In this document: positions 25,778-34,534 of the stretch, piece after piece
Numbering within the stretch: position 1 is the first letter of the stretch
Layout: every line of letters begins with the position of its first letter
NCBI RefSeq assembly: GCF_001411805.1
Contig: NZ_CP007213.1
Span: 1,488,001 to 1,552,000 of the forward strand
Reading direction: 5' to 3'
Source: Burkholderia plantarii
GTDB taxonomy: Bacteria; Pseudomonadota; Gammaproteobacteria; Burkholderiales; Burkholderiaceae
Length of the DNA: 64,000 nt
The notes under the pieces: model-generated
Told to the model about the DNA's origin: nothing
Databases searched by the model: none
Seen by the model: the letters and a program-made list of their open reading frames with translations, nothing else
Position numbers and translations under genes: made by a program

Positions 25778-27532
25778 TTATTTCGTTGCGGAGGCAACCG
25801 CCGCGCCGGCGTCCATCAGGCCGGCACCCGGGGCCATCGCCGTACACGACGACGTGCTCGACGCCGTGATCTGCGACGGGCGCGCCGTGGCGGCCAGCTT
25901 CTGCGCGATCTGCGCGGGCGTCAGGCTCGGATTCAGCGACAGCATCAGCGCGGCCACGCCGGCCACTTGCGGCGCGGCCAGGCTCGTGCCGCTGTTGAGC
26001 GCGTAGGTGTCGCTGCCCGGCGTGGTGGTGCCGGTGTTGCTGGTCGAGAGGATGTTCGAACCCGGCGCGCTCAGCGTGATCTCGCTGCTGAAGTTGCTGT
26101 ACCAGGCACGCTTGGCGGTGGAATCGGTGGCGCCCACCGCGATCACGCCGGTGCAGTTCGCCGGGCGGTCCTGCGCGTTGGCGAGGCCGTCGTTGCCGGC
26201 CGCCACCACCACCGTCACGCCGCGCGCGATCACGTCGTTGATCGCCGACTGGAACGTGCTGCCGCACGGGCCGCTGCCGCCGAGGCTCAGGTTGATGATC
26301 CTGGCCGGCGTGGTGTTGTCGGGCACGCCCGCCACCGAGATGCCGGCCGCCCAGCGCATCGCGTCGGCGATGTCGCTGGTGGTGCCGCCGCACTTGCCGA
26401 GCGCGCGCACCGGCAGGATCTTGCCGAACCAGCTCGCGCCGGCGATGCCGATGCCGTTGTTGGCGCTCGCGCCGATCAGGCCGGCCACTTCCGTGCCGTG
26501 CCAGGTGCTGTTGCTCGGTGCGCTCGCGCAGTTGTAGAACGGGCCCGACGAATCGCTGAGCTCGGCCTGCGTGACCCAGTCGCCCGGATCGGTCGCGTCG
26601 GAGCTGCGGCCGTGGCCGTTGTTGCCGGTGTTCACGTCGGTGATGAAGTCGTAGCCGGGCAGCAGGTTGCCGGAGATGTCGGCGTGCGGGCGGTAGCCGG
26701 TGTCGATCACCGCGGTGACGACGTTCGACGCGCCGGTGGTCAGGTTCCAGGCGGCCGGCATGTTCACGCCCGCGGTCGGGTCGAAGTCGTTCCACTGCTG
26801 CGAGTAGTCCGGGTCGGTCGGCGTGGTGCTGACGAACAGGCGCCGGTCCGGCTCGGCGTAGGCCACCTCGCTGTCGGCCGCGAAGGCCTGCGCGAGCGTG
26901 GCCGCGTCGGCCGAGGCCACGCGCTTGCCGAGCGAGACCACCGCCGCGCCGTCCGACATGGTGCGTTCCAGCTGCACGTTGTCGAAGCTCGGCAGCGCCG
27001 GGGCGGCGGCCGTCGAGGCCAGCACGCGGGCCTGCAGGCGTTGCGCGTTCCACTGCGTGAGCACGCGGCTGATCACGTCGCCGACGCGCGTCGTGTCGGA
27101 GCTGGCGGCCAGCGTGCGGGCGCCGTTCGCGAGGCTGGTGGACGAGGCCGACGTGAGCTTCACGATCAGGTGATCGACGGGCGCGTCGAGCGTGCCGACC
27201 GTGGCCGGGGTCGGCGTGGCGTTGCTGTTGCCGCTCGAGGTGGTGGTGGTCGTGCTGGTGCTGGTGCTGGCGGTGTTGGCCTGCGCGGTGGCGAGGGCGG
27301 TGGTGCAGAGCTGGCTGGAACTGGTGGAGGTACCCGAGGTGCTGGTGGAGGTACCCGAGGTCGAGGTGCCGCTGCTGGTGCCGGCGGCCGGGCTCGCGGC
27401 GGACCCCGAATCACCGCCGCCGCCGCCGCAACCGGCTATGACGGAGGCGACCAGCGTCATCGAAACGACGGAGGCCAGGGTACGAAGCTGACCCGCACGC
27501 GGATTGGCGGAGTGGAAACGCTCGATTTTCAT
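25778..27532 (-). CDS. Subtilisin-like (S8) serine protease lipoprotein
   Basis: A 584-residue secreted protease. The signal peptide ends in a lipobox (VIAGC followed by GGGGG). A Ser/Thr-rich, repetitive linker (STSGTSTSTSGTSTSSS-like) reaches residue about 95, then a propeptide, then the S8 catalytic domain. The catalytic triad is intact: D277 (VIDTGYRPH), H345 (WHGTEVAG) and S517 (SGTSLAAPQVAG). Conserved Cys in the domain suggest disulfides, consistent with an outer-membrane or extracellular location. I start at ATG 27532, after the ribosome-like GGA/GAGAAC region; an upstream in-frame start would add 31 residues ahead of the signal. It stands alone, with an AT-rich promoter area upstream. 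Confidence 0.9.
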   Translation of the reverse strand: MKIERFHSANPRAGQLRTLASVVSMTLVASVIAGCGGGGGDSGSAASPAAGTSSGTSTSGTSTSTSGTSTSSSQLCTTALATAQANTASTSTSTTTTTSSGNSNATPTPATVGTLDAPVDHLIVKLTSASSTSLANGARTLAASSDTTRVGDVISRVLTQWNAQRLQARVLASTAAAPALPSFDNVQLERTMSDGAAVVSLGKRVASADAATLAQAFAADSEVAYAEPDRRLFVSTTPTDPDYSQQWNDFDPTAGVNMPAAWNLTTGASNVVTAVIDTGYRPHADISGNLLPGYDFITDVNTGNNGHGRSSDATDPGDWVTQAELSDSSGPFYNCASAPSNSTWHGTEVAGLIGASANNGIGIAGASWFGKILPVRALGKCGGTTSDIADAMRWAAGISVAGVPDNTTPARIINLSLGGSGPCGSTFQSAINDVIARGVTVVVAAGNDGLANAQDRPANCTGVIAVGATDSTAKRAWYSNFSSEITLSAPGSNILSTSNTGTTTPGSDTYALNSGTSLAAPQVAGVAALMLSLNPSLTPAQIAQKLAATARPSQITASSTSSCTAMAPGAGLMDAGAAVASATK

Positions 27533-28156
27533 GTTCTCGATCCTGACAATGCAACCGCAAGCCCGCGGTCTGGGCGGCCGGTTTCCGACGAGGCGGCGCG
27601 ACACCCCGGTCGCGTCCGCCGCCATCGTCCTGCTGGAAAGCGGCTCGTATCCTGTTCGCGCCGCGCTGACGCGCGCGGCAGTGACTGCTACTCCGGGTAA
27701 CGGCGGGCCTTAACATTTCTTAACTGTTAAATATCGAGTTTTGCCCGGGATTTCCTCCGGACATTCGGGGGACGGAACGCAGACGCAGGCGGGTACTAGA
27801 GGGGCCTATCGAATCGCTCGAATAGAGCCATAAAAGCACGGCTAATCATGGGATTCGGGGCGGAGCCGAAACGCGTCCGGAGGCCCGGCCGGCGGCCGAA
27901 AACGGGCGGGATTCGGCAGACGAATAAAACGTTTCCGGAATTGCCATTGCTAAAAAACAGGCCAAAAAACCGCTCGGCGAAGCGCGGGCGAAGCGGGGGG
28001 GGCGAAGCGGGGCGTGTGAGCTCCGCCGGGGTGTCGAGCCGGGGCCCGCCCGGTGCTGTCCGGTGCCGCGTTTGGCGTGCGGATGCGATCATGGGGGCGG
28101 GCGCCGATCGCCACGGTGCCGGGGCTTCAGACCGACTCCACCACGAGGACCGACAG
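27533..28156. other. Divergent intergenic region between S8 protease and hpaI-like gene
   Basis: About 620 bases with no supportable gene. An AT-rich core at 27710-27745 contains TTAACATTTCTTAACTGTTAA, two TTAAC and one GTTAA motifs, and probably holds the protease promoter. A second mixed stretch at 27920-27980 is A-rich. An ACGAGGAC site at 28142-28149 serves the aldolase. Confidence 0.4.
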
Positions 28157-28951
28157 ATGACCGCAAGCTCTCCCCATGGATTGAACCGCTTCAAGGCCGC
28201 GCTCGCGGCGCGCCGGCGCCAGATCGGCTTCTGGGTGTCGATGGCCGAGCCGTACCTGGCCGAGGTGACCGCGACGGGCGGTTTCGACTGGCTGCTGATC
28301 GACGGCGAGCACGCGCCGAACGACGTGCGCAGCATCGTGGCGCAGCTGCAGGCGGTGGCGCCGTACCGCGCCGAGGCCGTGGTGCGCCCGGTCGAGGGCA
28401 ACACCGCGCTGATCAAGCAGCTGCTCGATGCCGGCGCGCGCACGCTGCTGGTGCCGATGGTCGAGACGGCCGAACAGGCGCGCGGGCTGGTCTCGGCGGT
28501 CCGTTATCCGCCGCGCGGCATGCGCGGCGTGGGCAGCGCGGTGGCGCGCGCCTCGCGCTGGAACCTGCGCACCGACTATCTCGACATCGCGGACGAGGAA
28601 GTCTGCCTGCTGGTGCAGGCGGAAAGCGCGACCGCGCTCGGCAATCTCGAGGCGATCTGCGCGGTGGACGGCGTGGACGGCGTGTTCATCGGGCCGGCGG
28701 ACCTGGCCGCCTCGATGGGGCATCGCGGCGAGCCCGGCCATGCCGACGTGCAGTTCGCGATCGACGACGCGATCGCGCGCATCGTGCGCTCGGGCAAGGC
28801 GGCCGGCACGCTGACCGGCGACGCGGCGCTCGCGCGCCATTACCTCGCGCTCGGCTGCACGTTCGTGGCGGTCGGCGTGGACGTGCTGCTCTACGCGAAC
28901 GCCGTGCGCGCGGTGGCGGACGCGTTCGGGGTGGGGCCGGCCGGCGCCTGA
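28157..28951 (+). CDS. HpcH/HpaI family aldolase
   Basis: A 264-residue class II pyruvate aldolase of the 2-keto-3-deoxy-L-rhamnonate / 4-hydroxy-2-ketoheptanedioate type. Family features: [14 protein letters not shown], the metal-site loop [27 protein letters not shown] with the metal-binding Glu, [15 protein letters not shown] (GxRG-R pattern) and [13 protein letters not shown]. It cleaves a 4-hydroxy-2-oxo acid to pyruvate and an aldehyde in the cytoplasm. It is isolated here from other catabolic genes, so the substrate is open. A second, diverged member lies at 35491. Confidence 0.88.
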   Translation: MTASSPHGLNRFKAALAARRRQIGFWVSMAEPYLAEVTATGGFDWLLIDGEHAPNDVRSIVAQLQAVAPYRAEAVVRPVEGNTALIKQLLDAGARTLLVPMVETAEQARGLVSAVRYPPRGMRGVGSAVARASRWNLRTDYLDIADEEVCLLVQAESATALGNLEAICAVDGVDGVFIGPADLAASMGHRGEPGHADVQFAIDDAIARIVRSGKAAGTLTGDAALARHYLALGCTFVAVGVDVLLYANAVRAVADAFGVGPAGA

Positions 28952-29085
28952 GCGTGCGTGATCCGGGGTGAGAGGGCGCTTGCGCGCCGGCTGCGTGTTA
29001 CCGCCGTAACGGTGCGAACGCGGCGCCCGGCAAGGCTCGCCCCGCGGGGGGCAGCGCGCCGGAAAGATCCGGTAAGACGCCGAAA

Positions 29086-29114
29086 TTGCATCTGCGCGCG
29101 CAAATTCATACAGT
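29086..29114 (+). promoter_or_regulatory. Sigma-70-like promoter of the candidate small RNA
   Basis: TTGCAT (29086-29091) and TACAGT (29109-29114) are separated by 17 bases, the optimal spacing. Each matches the consensus only partly, the -10 at four of six positions. Transcription would start near 29121, exactly at the first hairpin. Confidence 0.4.
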
Positions 29115-29120
29115 GGAACG

Positions 29121-29197
29121 CACTCTTTCCCCAAAGAGTGTTATCGAAACGCGGTTGGCCTCGGCTCCGGACCCCTCCGGGCCGAGGCATTTTTTTT
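29121..29197 (+). ncRNA. Candidate small RNA with two hairpins and intrinsic terminator
   Basis: No reading frame fits this 514-base gap, but structure is dense. Bases 29121-29140 form a perfect 8-bp hairpin with a CCCC loop (CACTCTTT / AAAGAGTG). After a 17-base single-stranded linker, 29158-29171 and 29176-29188 form a long GC hairpin with one bulged base, followed at once by A and eight T (29190-29197): a textbook rho-independent terminator. A promoter-like pair lies just upstream. The CUUUCCCC stretch in the first hairpin is complementary to Shine-Dalgarno sequences, as in some known beta-proteobacterial regulatory RNAs. It could instead be only the terminator of the aldolase mRNA, 200 bases upstream. 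Confidence 0.5.
29158..29197 (+). terminator. Rho-independent terminator
   Basis: GCCTCGGC at 29158-29165 pairs with GCCGAGGC at 29181-29188, extended inward by CCGGA/TCCGG, and is followed by a run of eight T ending at 29197. It terminates the candidate small RNA and possibly read-through from the aldolase gene. Confidence 0.8.
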
Positions 29198-29465
29198 GGT
29201 TCGTCGGGGTTGGGGGAAGGGAGCGCAGCGACCGGGAATGGCCACCGATTCGTGCGAACCGGATCCACTCGGAGGGTTTGCCCGGCATGATCCACGCGAT
29301 ATCTCCGGCACACGGCGCTAGCGGGCCCTGCCTGTCGCCGCGAGCCATTGCCGCGAAAACGTCTTTCGCAACCCGGACGTTGCCCGGGATGCTCAGCAAA
29401 ATCTCTCCGTTTCCCAACGTCGGGACGAGTCCGATCCACCCGGATGGCGGCGACCTGCCGCCGAT

Positions 29466-30086
29466 TCAGCCGATATCGACTTTCATCGCGAAGTTCCAGG
29501 TGCCGGCGCCGTTTTTGGCCAGGCCGATCATCATCAGGCCGAGCGACTCGAGCGTGGCGGCCATGTGTAGCCCGCCCACATCCAGCGGGCGCAGTCCGAG
29601 ATGCTCGAGGAAGGTCGACACCCGCGCCTTGGCCGCCGGATCGTCGGCGGCGATGAACGCGTCCAGGCGTGCGCCCCTGGCAAGGACGTGGCCGAAAAGG
29701 GTGTTGAACGCCTTCACGACATGCGCGCCGGCGGGGAGGCCCCTGGCTATTTCCTGCGCGCCGGAACTGCCGTGAGGGGTAACGAGGCCGGACAGGTCGG
29801 CGGCCGCCGGGTTGGTGATGTCGACGATCACCTTGCCGTCGAGCGCGTCCCCGTAATCGGCCACCGCCGCCGCCGCACCGCTGTATGGCACGGCAAGGAT
29901 GACGATGTCGCCCGCCGGCGCGGTGCCGTACGTCCCGGTGGTCACTCCGGCTGCGAACTGGTCGGCCAGCGCCTGCGCGCTGGCGGGGTCGCGGCTGGCC
30001 ACCTCGACGGTGTGTCCGGCCCTGGCGATACGGCCGGCGATCGCCGCGGCCATGCCGCCTGCTCCGATGATGCTGATCGTGCTCAT
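29466..30086 (-). CDS. NADPH-dependent F420 reductase-like oxidoreductase
   Basis: A 206-residue Rossmann-fold protein of the F420H2:NADP+ oxidoreductase-like family (NADP-binding domain of the ketopantoate reductase/6PGDH type). The dinucleotide motif is SIIGAGGMAAAIAG at residues 4-17, followed by HTVEVASRDP, ILAVPYSGAAAAV, VDITNP and VVKAFNTLFG. Burkholderia does not make F420 as a main cofactor, so the physiological substrate is probably something else. It lies downstream of an NmrA-type reductase on the same strand (83 bases apart). A remnant of a close paralog sits at 31162-31368 and a more distant relative at 33546. Confidence 0.85.
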   Translation of the reverse strand: MSTISIIGAGGMAAAIAGRIARAGHTVEVASRDPASAQALADQFAAGVTTGTYGTAPAGDIVILAVPYSGAAAAVADYGDALDGKVIVDITNPAAADLSGLVTPHGSSGAQEIARGLPAGAHVVKAFNTLFGHVLARGARLDAFIAADDPAAKARVSTFLEHLGLRPLDVGGLHMAATLESLGLMMIGLAKNGAGTWNFAMKVDIG

Positions 30087-30169
30087 ATGTGGTTTCCTCG
30101 CAAGTCGGGGTATTGCCCTTCGTTTCGCCACCGGGCCTGTTGCGGCCCGATGCGCTGCCTCGGATCGAC

Positions 30170-31111
30170 TCAGCCGGCAGGAAAATAATGGCCGTTGTCC
30201 AAATCGGCGAGCAGGCCGGGCCTGGCGGGTTTCCAGCCGAGGGTCTGGCGGGTGATGGCATTGGATGCCGGAAGGTCCAGCGTGACCAGGTTCGAGAGGA
30301 ATCCGAAATATCCCGGCAACATCAATACGTCCGCGGGAATGGATACGGCAGGCAGGTTCAGGCGGCTGCCAATGGCCTCGGCGATTTTGCGGAACGGAAT
30401 ACCATCGTCGGCAATCGCGTGCCAGTTCCTGCCGGCCGGACCCTTCTCCAGGGCCAGGCGGAACAGGACGGCGAGATCGCGGGCATGCACGGCCGGCCAC
30501 CGGTTCGCACCGTCTCCGGGATAGCCCGTCACGCCCTTCTGCTTCGCGAGCCCGATCAGCAGCGGGAGGAAGCCGGCTTTGTCGGTCGTGCTGTGCATGA
30601 TGGTCGGAATCCGCACAATCGACGATCGCACACCCTTCCCGGCGAGGCCGATCACGGTGGTCTCCACGATGTTGCGAACCCGCAGGGTGCCCCTGTACGC
30701 ATCGCCGCCGGGAAGGGGCGGATCCTCCTCGGTGGCTGGCCGGCCCAAGCCGTCCCATCCGGGCGATCCAATGCTGCCCGACACGACCAGCGGCTTTCCG
30801 GTCCCTTCTAGTGCCTCGCCGTATGCGAGCATGATCTGGTGCTCGGCTGCGGCCACGGCGTCGATGCCGCCGGACGGAAGCAGGTCTTGCCGATGCGCGA
30901 CGTGGATGACGCCGTCGGAGCCCGCCGCCGCCGCCTTGAGCCCGTCGAGATCCTCCAGGCCGCCGCGGCGCACCTTCGCGCCGAGCGCGGACACCGCCGC
31001 GGCGGCCGAGTCCGACCGGGCGAGGCCGGTGACCTCGTGGCCGGCGGCGATCAGTTCGGAGATGATGTACGGACCGGAGTGGCCGGTCCCGCCAGTGACT
31101 AAAACGTGCAT
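30170..31111 (-). CDS. NAD(P)-binding epimerase/NmrA-like reductase
   Basis: A 313-residue extended short-chain dehydrogenase/NmrA-type protein. It starts MHVLVTGGTGHSGPYIISEL, the GxxGxxG dinucleotide motif. VIHVAHRQDLL, the loss of a clear YxxxK pair (GEALEGTGKPLVVSGSIG) and WPAVHARDLAVLFRLALE are typical of atypical SDRs that bind NADPH and sense or reduce small molecules. It sits in a set of redox genes with F420-reductase-like proteins, and diverges, together with the remnant behind it, from a TetR regulator. Confidence 0.82.
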   Translation of the reverse strand: MHVLVTGGTGHSGPYIISELIAAGHEVTGLARSDSAAAAVSALGAKVRRGGLEDLDGLKAAAAGSDGVIHVAHRQDLLPSGGIDAVAAAEHQIMLAYGEALEGTGKPLVVSGSIGSPGWDGLGRPATEEDPPLPGGDAYRGTLRVRNIVETTVIGLAGKGVRSSIVRIPTIMHSTTDKAGFLPLLIGLAKQKGVTGYPGDGANRWPAVHARDLAVLFRLALEKGPAGRNWHAIADDGIPFRKIAEAIGSRLNLPAVSIPADVLMLPGYFGFLSNLVTLDLPASNAITRQTLGWKPARPGLLADLDNGHYFPAG

Positions 31112-31161
31112 GTTGCGGCTCCTTGCAGGTTGCCGTGGTGTAAGAAGTGCTGGTGCCGCGT

Positions 31162-31368
31162 TCAGCCGGGCAGGCTGACGCCGGGCGGGAAACTGGCGTG
31201 TTCGACGGAGTGGGTCATGAGGCCCGGCCACGGCATGCAGGCGTGTTCCGGCGTGCGTGCCTTCCCGACGTCGCGACTCGTCACCTCGACGGTGTGTCCG
31301 GCCTTGACGGCAAGACCGCCAATCGCTGCGGCCATGCCGCCGGCTCCAATGATGCTGATGTTGCTCAT
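31162..31368 (-). pseudogene. Remnant of an F420-reductase-like gene
   Basis: A 68-codon open frame. Its first 37 codons (SNISIIGAGGMAAAIGG, KAGHTVEVTSRD) are nearly identical in sequence to the N-terminus of the intact gene at 29466-30086. After that homology stops and a short unrelated tail (MPWPGLMTHSVEHASFPPG) runs to the stop. About 140 codons of the NADP-binding domain are missing, so it cannot fold as the parent does. It looks like the stump of a tandem duplicate removed by an internal deletion, still next to the shared operator of the TetR gene. Confidence 0.7.
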
Positions 31369-31430
31369 GCGCCGTCTCCTCGACGGGCGGCGCCATACGT
31401 TCCGGGTCACATGGTTTGAGCTACTATGTC

Positions 31431-31467
31431 GATCAGTGATCCAAATATATGGATCACTGATCCATAT
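31431..31467. promoter_or_regulatory. Nested inverted-repeat operator for the TetR regulator
   Basis: GATCAGTGATCC (31431-31442) and GGATCACTGATC (31451-31462) are perfect 12-bp arms around an 8-base AT spacer. Overlapping it, ATATGGATC (31447-31455) and GATCCATAT (31459-31467) form a second perfect inverted repeat with a 3-base spacer. The site lies 15-51 bases before the TetR start and between divergent genes, which is where a self-repressing TetR dimer binds. Confidence 0.7.
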
Positions 31468-31481
31468 GTCAAGAGATACCC

Positions 31482-32090
31482 ATGCGAGCCGACGCGAAAA
31501 AAAACTACAGTCACATCCTCACGATCGCGAGTGAGGTTCTTCTCGAGGATGGCGCCGATGTCTCGATGCGCGATATCGCCCGTCGGGCCAATGTCGGACT
31601 GGCGACGCTGCTTCGTCACTTCCCGTCGCGGGAAGCCTTGTTGGAAGCGCTGCTATGTACGAATCTGGATGCGCTGACGCGGAAGGCGGGGGAACTCGAA
31701 AAATCCAGTTCACCTGGCGAAGCGATCCTGTCCTGGTTCCGCGAATGGATGACGTTTGCCCAAAGCTATCGGGGCGTTGTCGCCCTGATGGCGGCAGCGC
31801 ATACCAACCCGGACTCCGCGCTTTACGCTTCATGCGCGGCGGTGCATTCCGCGAGCGCGCGGCTGTTGCTGCGTGCTCAAGCCGAAGGGGCGGCACGCGC
31901 CGACATGAATGGGGACGACATGTTCGGCTTGATGGCGGCGCTCGGCTGGCTTGCCGATCTGCCCTCGTTCGCGCCGCGGGCGGATCATCTTGCTCACCTC
32001 GTTACGAGCGCGATCCTGACGACCCGGTCCGGCGGCGATGTGAAAAAGAAGGGCGTCCCAAAGGCGACGCGCCGGGGTGGCCCGGAATAG
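31482..32090 (+). CDS. TetR family transcriptional regulator
   Basis: A 202-residue repressor. The N-terminal helix-turn-helix reads ILTIASEVLLEDGADVSMRD then IARRANVGLATLLRHFPSRE (residues 12-51), the TetR pattern. The C-terminal ligand domain (FREWMTFAQSYRGVVALMAA) resembles the SbtR-like class. It ends in a basic tail (KKKGVPKATRRGG). Immediately upstream is a nested inverted repeat that should be its operator, shared with the minus-strand redox genes. Ligand probably an electrophile or quinone-like compound, judging only from the neighbours. Confidence 0.87.
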   Translation: MRADAKKNYSHILTIASEVLLEDGADVSMRDIARRANVGLATLLRHFPSREALLEALLCTNLDALTRKAGELEKSSSPGEAILSWFREWMTFAQSYRGVVALMAAAHTNPDSALYASCAAVHSASARLLLRAQAEGAARADMNGDDMFGLMAALGWLADLPSFAPRADHLAHLVTSAILTTRSGGDVKKKGVPKATRRGGPE

Positions 32091-32294
32091 AAGGATGGGG
32101 GGAGATCAGTGGAACCCGACCCGGATGCGGTTTCCGAGGTTGGAAGCGTAGCCGGAAGGTTCCGCGTCCAGTGAACAGATCAGCAGTGCGAACTTGTATG
32201 AGCCCGGCCGTCGGAAAGCGCGACGCTCGCCGATGCGAGCGTTCGGCCCTCAATGAATCCCGGCAAGGGATCAGGTCGAGATGTCGAGATGCAT

Positions 32295-32654
32295 TTACGC
32301 GGCGTCGCGGTCCGCGAATATGCGTGCCATTGCCTCCGCGTTCTCCGTTCCCCAGGTGCAGAGCGGGACGATGGCATCGGCCAGGCTGCGGCCGAGCGGA
32401 GTCAGCGCGTAGTCCACGCGTGGCGGCACTTCCTTGTAGTCCGTCCTCGCCATGACCCGATCGGCTTCCAGATCCTTCAATTGCTGGATCAGCACCTTGT
32501 CGCTGACGCCAGGGATCAAGCGCTTGAGTTCGCCGTAGCGTTTTGCGCCGTCGCGCAGGAAAAACAGGACCAGCGGTTTCCACTTGCCGGAGATGATTCG
32601 GAGCGTGGCGTTAAGCCCGCAGCCGGTATCGCAGATTTCGCGCGGTGTCGTCAT
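32295..32654 (-). CDS. HxlR family transcriptional regulator
   Basis: A 119-residue single-domain winged-helix regulator. CGLNATLRIISGKWKPLVLF at residues 12-31, then GELKRLIPGVSDKVLIQQLK and VPPRVDYALTPLGRSLADAI are the HxlR signature. A Cys near the N-terminus (C8 or C12) is placed like the redox-sensing Cys of YodB/QorR-type members, which respond to quinones and other electrophiles. It diverges from an SDR gene. The 85-base gap between them contains repeated TACTT motifs and GGTA half-sites (32661-32697) that could be the shared operator. Confidence 0.87.
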   Translation of the reverse strand: MTTPREICDTGCGLNATLRIISGKWKPLVLFFLRDGAKRYGELKRLIPGVSDKVLIQQLKDLEADRVMARTDYKEVPPRVDYALTPLGRSLADAIVPLCTWGTENAEAMARIFADRDAA

Positions 32655-32739
32655 GTCGAGGTACTTACCAAAAAGTGCATACTTGTTTAAAGGTAACCGG
32701 GTCGGGATACTGGCGCAACCACGACTCAGGATTGAAGAA

Positions 32740-33474
32740 ATGACCAGACTGAACGGAAAGACCGCGGTGATCACCGGCGGTGCCACCGGCATCGGCTTTG
32801 CCGCGGCAAAGCGTTTCATCGACGAAGGCGCCTTCGTCTTCATCTTCGGCCGGCGGCAGGACGCACTCGACGACGCCGTGTCCAGGCTCGGGCCCAACGC
32901 CCGCGCAGTGAGGGGCTCGGTCTCCGACCTGGCTGACCTTGGGCGACTGTACGAGGCGGTGAAAGCCGAGCGCGGAACGCTTGACGTCGTCTTCGCCAAC
33001 GCCGGGTCGGGAAGCCCGCTTCCGCTCGGCAGGATCACCGCCGAGCACATTGACGACACCTTCGACACCAACGTAAAGGGGACGATCTTCACGGTCCAGG
33101 CGGCGCTTCCGCTGATGGGCCCCGGCGGTTCGATCATCCTGACCGGCTCGAGCGCCGGCACCACGGGCGCCCCGGGATTCACGGCCTATAGCGCGAGTAA
33201 AGCGGCAGTGCGCAACCTTGCGCGGACCTGGGCCGAAGACTTGAAGGGCACCGGCATCCGCGTCAACGTGCTGTCGCCCGGGGCGACGGCGACCGAACTT
33301 GCCAGGGAGGCGCTGGGCGAGGAAGGCCAGAAGGCCTACGGGGCGATGACGCCGCTCCAGCGCATGGCCGATCCGGCGGAAATTGGAGCGGTGGCCGCCT
33401 TTCTCGCGTCGCCGGACAGCAGCTTCATGACCGCGAGCGAAGTCGCAGTGGACGGCGGCCTGGCGCAACTCTGA
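32740..33474 (+). CDS. Short-chain dehydrogenase/reductase
   Basis: A 244-residue classical SDR. It has the cofactor motif TGGATGIGFAAAKRF (residues 10-24), NAG (FANAGSG), the catalytic Ser region SSAGTTGAPGF and YSASKAA with the catalytic Tyr and Lys. It ends in the typical C-terminal SFMTASEVAVDGGLAQL. GAAGAA precedes ATG 32740. It is controlled, by position, by the divergent HxlR gene and is followed after 71 bases by an NADPH reductase-like gene. Such HxlR/SDR sets are common for aldehyde or quinone stress, but the substrate is not known. Confidence 0.88.
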   Translation: MTRLNGKTAVITGGATGIGFAAAKRFIDEGAFVFIFGRRQDALDDAVSRLGPNARAVRGSVSDLADLGRLYEAVKAERGTLDVVFANAGSGSPLPLGRITAEHIDDTFDTNVKGTIFTVQAALPLMGPGGSIILTGSSAGTTGAPGFTAYSASKAAVRNLARTWAEDLKGTGIRVNVLSPGATATELAREALGEEGQKAYGAMTPLQRMADPAEIGAVAAFLASPDSSFMTASEVAVDGGLAQL

Positions 33475-33545
33475 CGAATCACGCCCTGTCGGTCCATTCG
33501 ATTCCCGGGAATGGCGCGGGGTGCGATTGAAATAAAGGAATCCTC

Positions 33546-34148
33546 ATGAATCACGCAATCATCGGCTTCGGCAATCTCGGCAAGGCCCTGGCCAGGGCGT
33601 TCGCGCGCAACGGCATCGAAGTGTCCGTTGCAACCACACGCGAGCCTGCAACCTTTGCCGCCGATGCGGCCGCGATCGGCCCCACCATCGTTCCCAAAAC
33701 CTTGCTGGAAGCCGTCAAGGCGGACATCGTTTTTTTGGCGGTCCGCTTCGAGTCGCACGCGGATGTCGCGAAGTCGCTGCCCTCCTGGCGGGGAAAGACC
33801 ATCGTCGACGCGACCAATGCCTACGGCGTGCCCCCTGAAACCCTGGAAGGGCAGCCATCGTCCCGGTTCGTCGCGAAGGCCTTCGCGGAGGGACGGCTGG
33901 TCAAGGGGTTTAACCATCTGGTCGCCGCGGTCCTTGCCCGGGATCCGACGGTTCATCGGGGCAGGAGAGTCGTGTTCCTGGCGAGCGACGACGACGGCGC
34001 CGCTGCCGATGTCGGTGCGCTTGCCGAAAGACTTGGATTTGCTCCAGTCAAACTTGGCGGCCTGTCGGAAGGCGGGTTGCTGGTTCAGGCACGCGGAAAC
34101 AGCTGGGGCCCGCTCATTTTCAAGGATCTGGTGAAGTTTGACGACTAG
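33546..34148 (+). CDS. NADPH-dependent F420 reductase-like protein 2
   Basis: A 200-residue Rossmann protein with the motif AIIGFGNLGKALARAFARNG at residues 4-23, then VFLAVRFESH, IVDATNAYG and FVAKAFAEGRLVKGFNHL, the same architecture as the gene at 29466 but clearly diverged from it. Probably transcribed with the SDR just upstream. The presence of three related genes within 5 kb suggests a local family expansion in a redox cluster. Confidence 0.82.
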   Translation: MNHAIIGFGNLGKALARAFARNGIEVSVATTREPATFAADAAAIGPTIVPKTLLEAVKADIVFLAVRFESHADVAKSLPSWRGKTIVDATNAYGVPPETLEGQPSSRFVAKAFAEGRLVKGFNHLVAAVLARDPTVHRGRRVVFLASDDDGAAADVGALAERLGFAPVKLGGLSEGGLLVQARGNSWGPLIFKDLVKFDD

Positions 34149-34377
34149 GTCGAGATCGTGAATCCGGATCCCGTCCCGCCTCGTGAGAAAGGATAGCCAG
34201 TGTCCGGCTTGACGCCTGGCCGTCGGCTTCGGGTCGAACAGCGCCCGTCTGCGCCCATCCGCGAAGCACTCCTCCCGCGACCGCGTCGTCGGGCCCATCC
34301 CCGTTCAACCCGAGCGCCATCCCCGCGCCGTGCGAAGATGGCGATCCCGCCCGTTTCGGGCGCACCACGGAAAACCG

Positions 34378-34515
34378 ATGAACGGATGGTGGACGGACAC
34401 GATGGCCGGGCTCTGGCGAGCCGGCCTGTGGGATCTGCTCGAGCGCCTTTGGGAACTGCTCGTGATGGTGTTCCATTTCCTGCTGTGGCTGCTGCGCTTC
34501 CTCGGCGGCGGCTGA
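34378..34515 (+). CDS. Possible small membrane protein, 45 aa
   Basis: A short frame starting at ATG 34378 and ending GGG. Residues 20-42 (LERLWELLVMVFHFLLWLLR) form one very hydrophobic helix rich in Trp and Leu, preceded by an amphipathic segment GWWTDTMAGLWRAGL. It has no close family that I can name. ACGGA lies about seven bases upstream. The frame could be chance, but its composition is unlike the Arg/Pro/Ala-rich noise of other open frames in this DNA. Confidence 0.4.
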   Translation: MNGWWTDTMAGLWRAGLWDLLERLWELLVMVFHFLLWLLRFLGGG

Positions 34516-34534
34516 CGCGGATGGGTTGCACCCC

